Below are positions 61,923 to 64,000 of a DNA stretch of 64,000 nt, one piece after another. How positions within the stretch are numbered: the first letter of the stretch is position 1; each line of letters opens with the position of its first letter. The translations under genes were made by a program, and so were the position numbers. The stretch is from assembly GCF_018069565.1 (NCBI RefSeq), contig NZ_JAGPNL010000010.1:1-64000 (forward strand), read 5' to 3'. This DNA comes from Streptomyces tagetis (GTDB lineage Bacteria > Actinomycetota > Actinomycetes > Streptomycetales > Streptomycetaceae). Below the pieces are notes generated by a model, which saw only the letters and a program-made list of their open reading frames with translations, searched no databases and was not told the DNA's origin.

Positions 61923-63997
61923 CCACCCCGTTCCCGTTCACGGCCGTCGTGGGTCAGGACGACCTGCGGCTGGCCCTGCTGCTCAACGCCGTGAGCCCCG
62001 CGGTCGGCGGAGTCCTGGTGCGCGGCGAGAAGGGCACCGCGAAGAGCACGGCGGTGCGCGCCCTGTCGGCGCTGCTGCCGCGGGTCGGCGTCGTCCCCGG
62101 ATGCCGCTTCTCCTGCGACCCCGCCTCCCTCGACCCCTCCTGCCCCGACGGGCCGCACGCGCCGGACGCGGCCGGGGAGGACCGCGCGGCGCGGATGGTG
62201 GAGCTGCCCGTCGGCGCCTCCGAGGACCGGCTGGTGGGCGCCCTCGACATCGAGCGGGCCCTCGCGGAGGGCGTCAAGGCGTTCGAGCCGGGGCTCCTCG
62301 CCGACGCCCACCGCGGCATCCTCTACGTCGACGAGGTCAACCTCCTCCACGACCACCTGGTCGACCTGTTGCTGGACGCCGCCGCGATGGGCGCCTCCTA
62401 CGTCGAGCGCGAGGGCGTCTCCGTCCGGCACGCGGCGCGTTTCCTGCTGGTCGGCACCATGAACCCGGAGGAGGGCGAGCTGCGTCCGCAGCTCCTGGAC
62501 CGGTTCGGGCTGACCGTGGAGGTCACCGCCTCCCGCGAGCCCGACGAGCGGGTGGAGGTGGTCCGCCGCCGCCTCGCCCACGACGACGACCCGGCCGCCT
62601 TCGCCGCGCGCTGGGCCGCCGAGGAGGCGGCCGTACGGGAGCGGATCGCGGCGGCGCGCGCCCTGCTGCCGTCGGTGAAGCTGGGCGACGGGCCGCTGCG
62701 GCAGATCGCGGCGACCTGTGCCGCCTTCGAGGTGGACGGCATGCGCGCCGACATCGTGATGGCGCGGACGGCGACGGCGCTGGCGGCCTGGGCGGGGCGC
62801 ACCGACGTGCTCGCCGAGGACGTGCGGCAGGCGGCGCTGCTCGCCCTGCCGCACCGGCGGCGCCGCAACCCCTTCGACGCGCCGGGGCTGGACGAGGAGA
62901 AGCTCGACGAGACGCTGGAGCAGTACGCCGGGCCGGAGCCGGGCGATCCGGACGACCGCGGCCCCGACGACGACGGCGGTGACGACGACGGCGGTGACGA
63001 CGATCCCGATCCGGGGCCCGGCGGTCCCGGCGGGCGGCCGGAGCCGGAGGACGGCCCCGGCGACGGGGACGCCGGCGGCCGTGCCGAATCCCCGGCCGAC
63101 GCGCCGGACGCGCCGGACGACCGGCACGGCGAGCCCCGGCCCTCCGGCGCCGGCGAGCGGGCCCCGGTGGGGGCCGCGGAGCCGTTCCGCACCCGGGTGC
63201 TGCACGTGCCCGGCGTCGGTGAGGGCGCCGCGGGGCGCCGGTCGCGGGCGCGGACCGAACAGGGCCGCACCACCGGGGCCCGGCGGCCCCGGGGCGCGCT
63301 GACCAAGCTGCACCTGGCGGCGACCGTGCGGGCGGCGGCGCCGCACCAGCGGGCGCGGGGCCGGTCGGGCCGCGGGCTGGTGGTGCGCCGGGACGATCTG
63401 CGGCAGGCGGTGCGCGAGGGCCGCGAGTCCAACCTCGTGCTGTTCGTCGTCGACGCCTCCGGGTCGATGGCGGCGCGGCAGCGGATGAGCGCCGTCAAGG
63501 GCGCCGTGCTGTCGCTGCTGCTCGACGCCTACCAGCGCCGGGACAAGGTGGGCCTGGTGACCTTCCGCGGCTCGGCCGCCGACGTCGCCCTGCCGCCGAC
63601 CTCGTCGGTGGACACGGCGGCGGTCCGGCTGGAGTCGCTGCCGACCGGCGGGCGGACCCCGCTCGCCGCCGGGCTGCTGCGGGCCCACGAGGTGCTGCGG
63701 GTGGAGCGGCTGCGCGATCCGGCCCGCCGGGCGCTGATCGTGGTGGTGACCGACGGCCGGGCCACCGGCGGCGTCGAGCCGGTCGCGCTCGCCTCGCGGG
63801 CGGCGCGGCTCCTCGCCGCCGAGGGCACCGCCTCGGTGGTCGTGGACTGCGAGTCGGGTCCGGTGCGGCTCGGGCTGGCCGCCCGGCTCGCACAGGATCT
63901 GGGCGGTACGGCGGTGACGCTGGACGAGCTGCGCGCGGACACCGTCGCGGGGCTGGTCAAGGACGTGCGGGACGCCGGGACGAGGAGGGCCGCGTAA
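61919..63997 (+). CDS. Fused chelatase ATPase/VWA subunit (ChlI-ChlD-like) for CobN
   Basis: A 692-residue protein combining an AAA+ domain (about 5-340; Walker A GEKGTAKST, sensor segment YVDEVNLLHDHLVDLL, FLLVGTMNPEEGELRPQLLDRFGL in parts) with a C-terminal von Willebrand A domain (about 500-690; MIDAS DASGSM). They are joined by an acidic Asp/Gly/Pro-rich linker (about 345-400). In actinomycetes lacking cobS/cobT this fused protein is the likely motor for CobN. The stop TAA overlaps the next ATG. Confidence 0.92.
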
Positions 63998-64000
63998 TGC
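63997..64000 (+). CDS. First bases of the next gene of the cobalamin operon (partial)
   Basis: ATGC at the window edge overlaps the preceding stop as TAATG. GAGGAGG lies 9-10 bases upstream (63981-63987), a good RBS. By usual order the next gene would be a cob(I)yrinic acid a,c-diamide adenosyltransferase, but nothing of it is visible. Confidence 0.5.

Overview
The window is chromosomal DNA from a high-GC actinomycete and almost certainly a Streptomyces. G+C is very high throughout, GTG starts and GTGA/ATGA overlaps are common, and several genes are Streptomyces hallmarks: a chaplin (chpE type), Spo0M, an HTH/DUF397 module, FHA-ABC transporter, Pit transporter with a PHO box. From memory the gene order resembles the S. 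coelicolor SCO179x-SCO185x core region; this was not checked by any search. No transposase, integrase, CRISPR array, tRNA gene or polyketide/NRPS cluster was found, so this is core rather than accessory DNA.

Layout. 1-350: 5' leader and promoters of an rRNA operon that leaves the window to the left. 387-5.8 kb: alkyladenine DNA glycosylase, Spo0M, PEBP protein, HNH endonuclease, then a leftward ABC ATPase-NfeD-SPFH group. 5.9-15.1 kb: a hypothetical gene, chaplin, two-component system, secreted transglycosylase, FHA-ABC exporter, serB. 15.4-23.1 kb: SixA phosphatase, two membrane microproteins, MFS transporter with divergent GntR regulator, fabG-fabI, and an anti-sigma-like ATPase beside an HTH/DUF397 module whose DUF397 gene is duplicated. 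23.3-32.3 kb: TldD/PmbA pair, tyrS, small membrane proteins, moaA, DUF485-acetate symporter. 32.6-42 kb: twin secreted subtilases, CoA transferase, CopD protein, exonuclease, metallothionein-like protein, SURF1, SDR. 42.1-45.4 kb: an alkaline-shock (Asp23/AmaP/DUF6286) envelope cluster. 45.8-55 kb: enoyl-CoA hydratase, small HTH protein, ABC-F ATPase, VOC protein, HEAT-like protein, hydrolase, aldolase, Pit phosphate transporter. 55.2-64 kb: a cobalamin riboswitch heads a translationally coupled operon cobD-cobQ-cobN-chelatase subunit, with the next gene starting at the last bases.

Notable non-coding structure: many convergent gene pairs share perfect GC-rich hairpin terminators. Several intergenic gaps hold short-period tandem arrays (about 22 bp at 9.4 kb, 11 bp at 13.6 kb, GTGACCGG at 15.2 kb, 13 bp at 18.1 kb, about 40 bp at 45.5 kb). 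The 40-bp array repeats the 3' end of the neighbouring hydratase gene, and an 11-residue repeat has extended CobD.

The strongest candidates for under-described biology are the Asp23/AmaP/DUF6286 operon with its divergent P10-like gene, the HTH/DUF397/ATPase module with a recent DUF397 duplication, and the twin subtilases carrying an EF-hand-like loop near their C-termini. No obviously new defence or biosynthetic system is visible.
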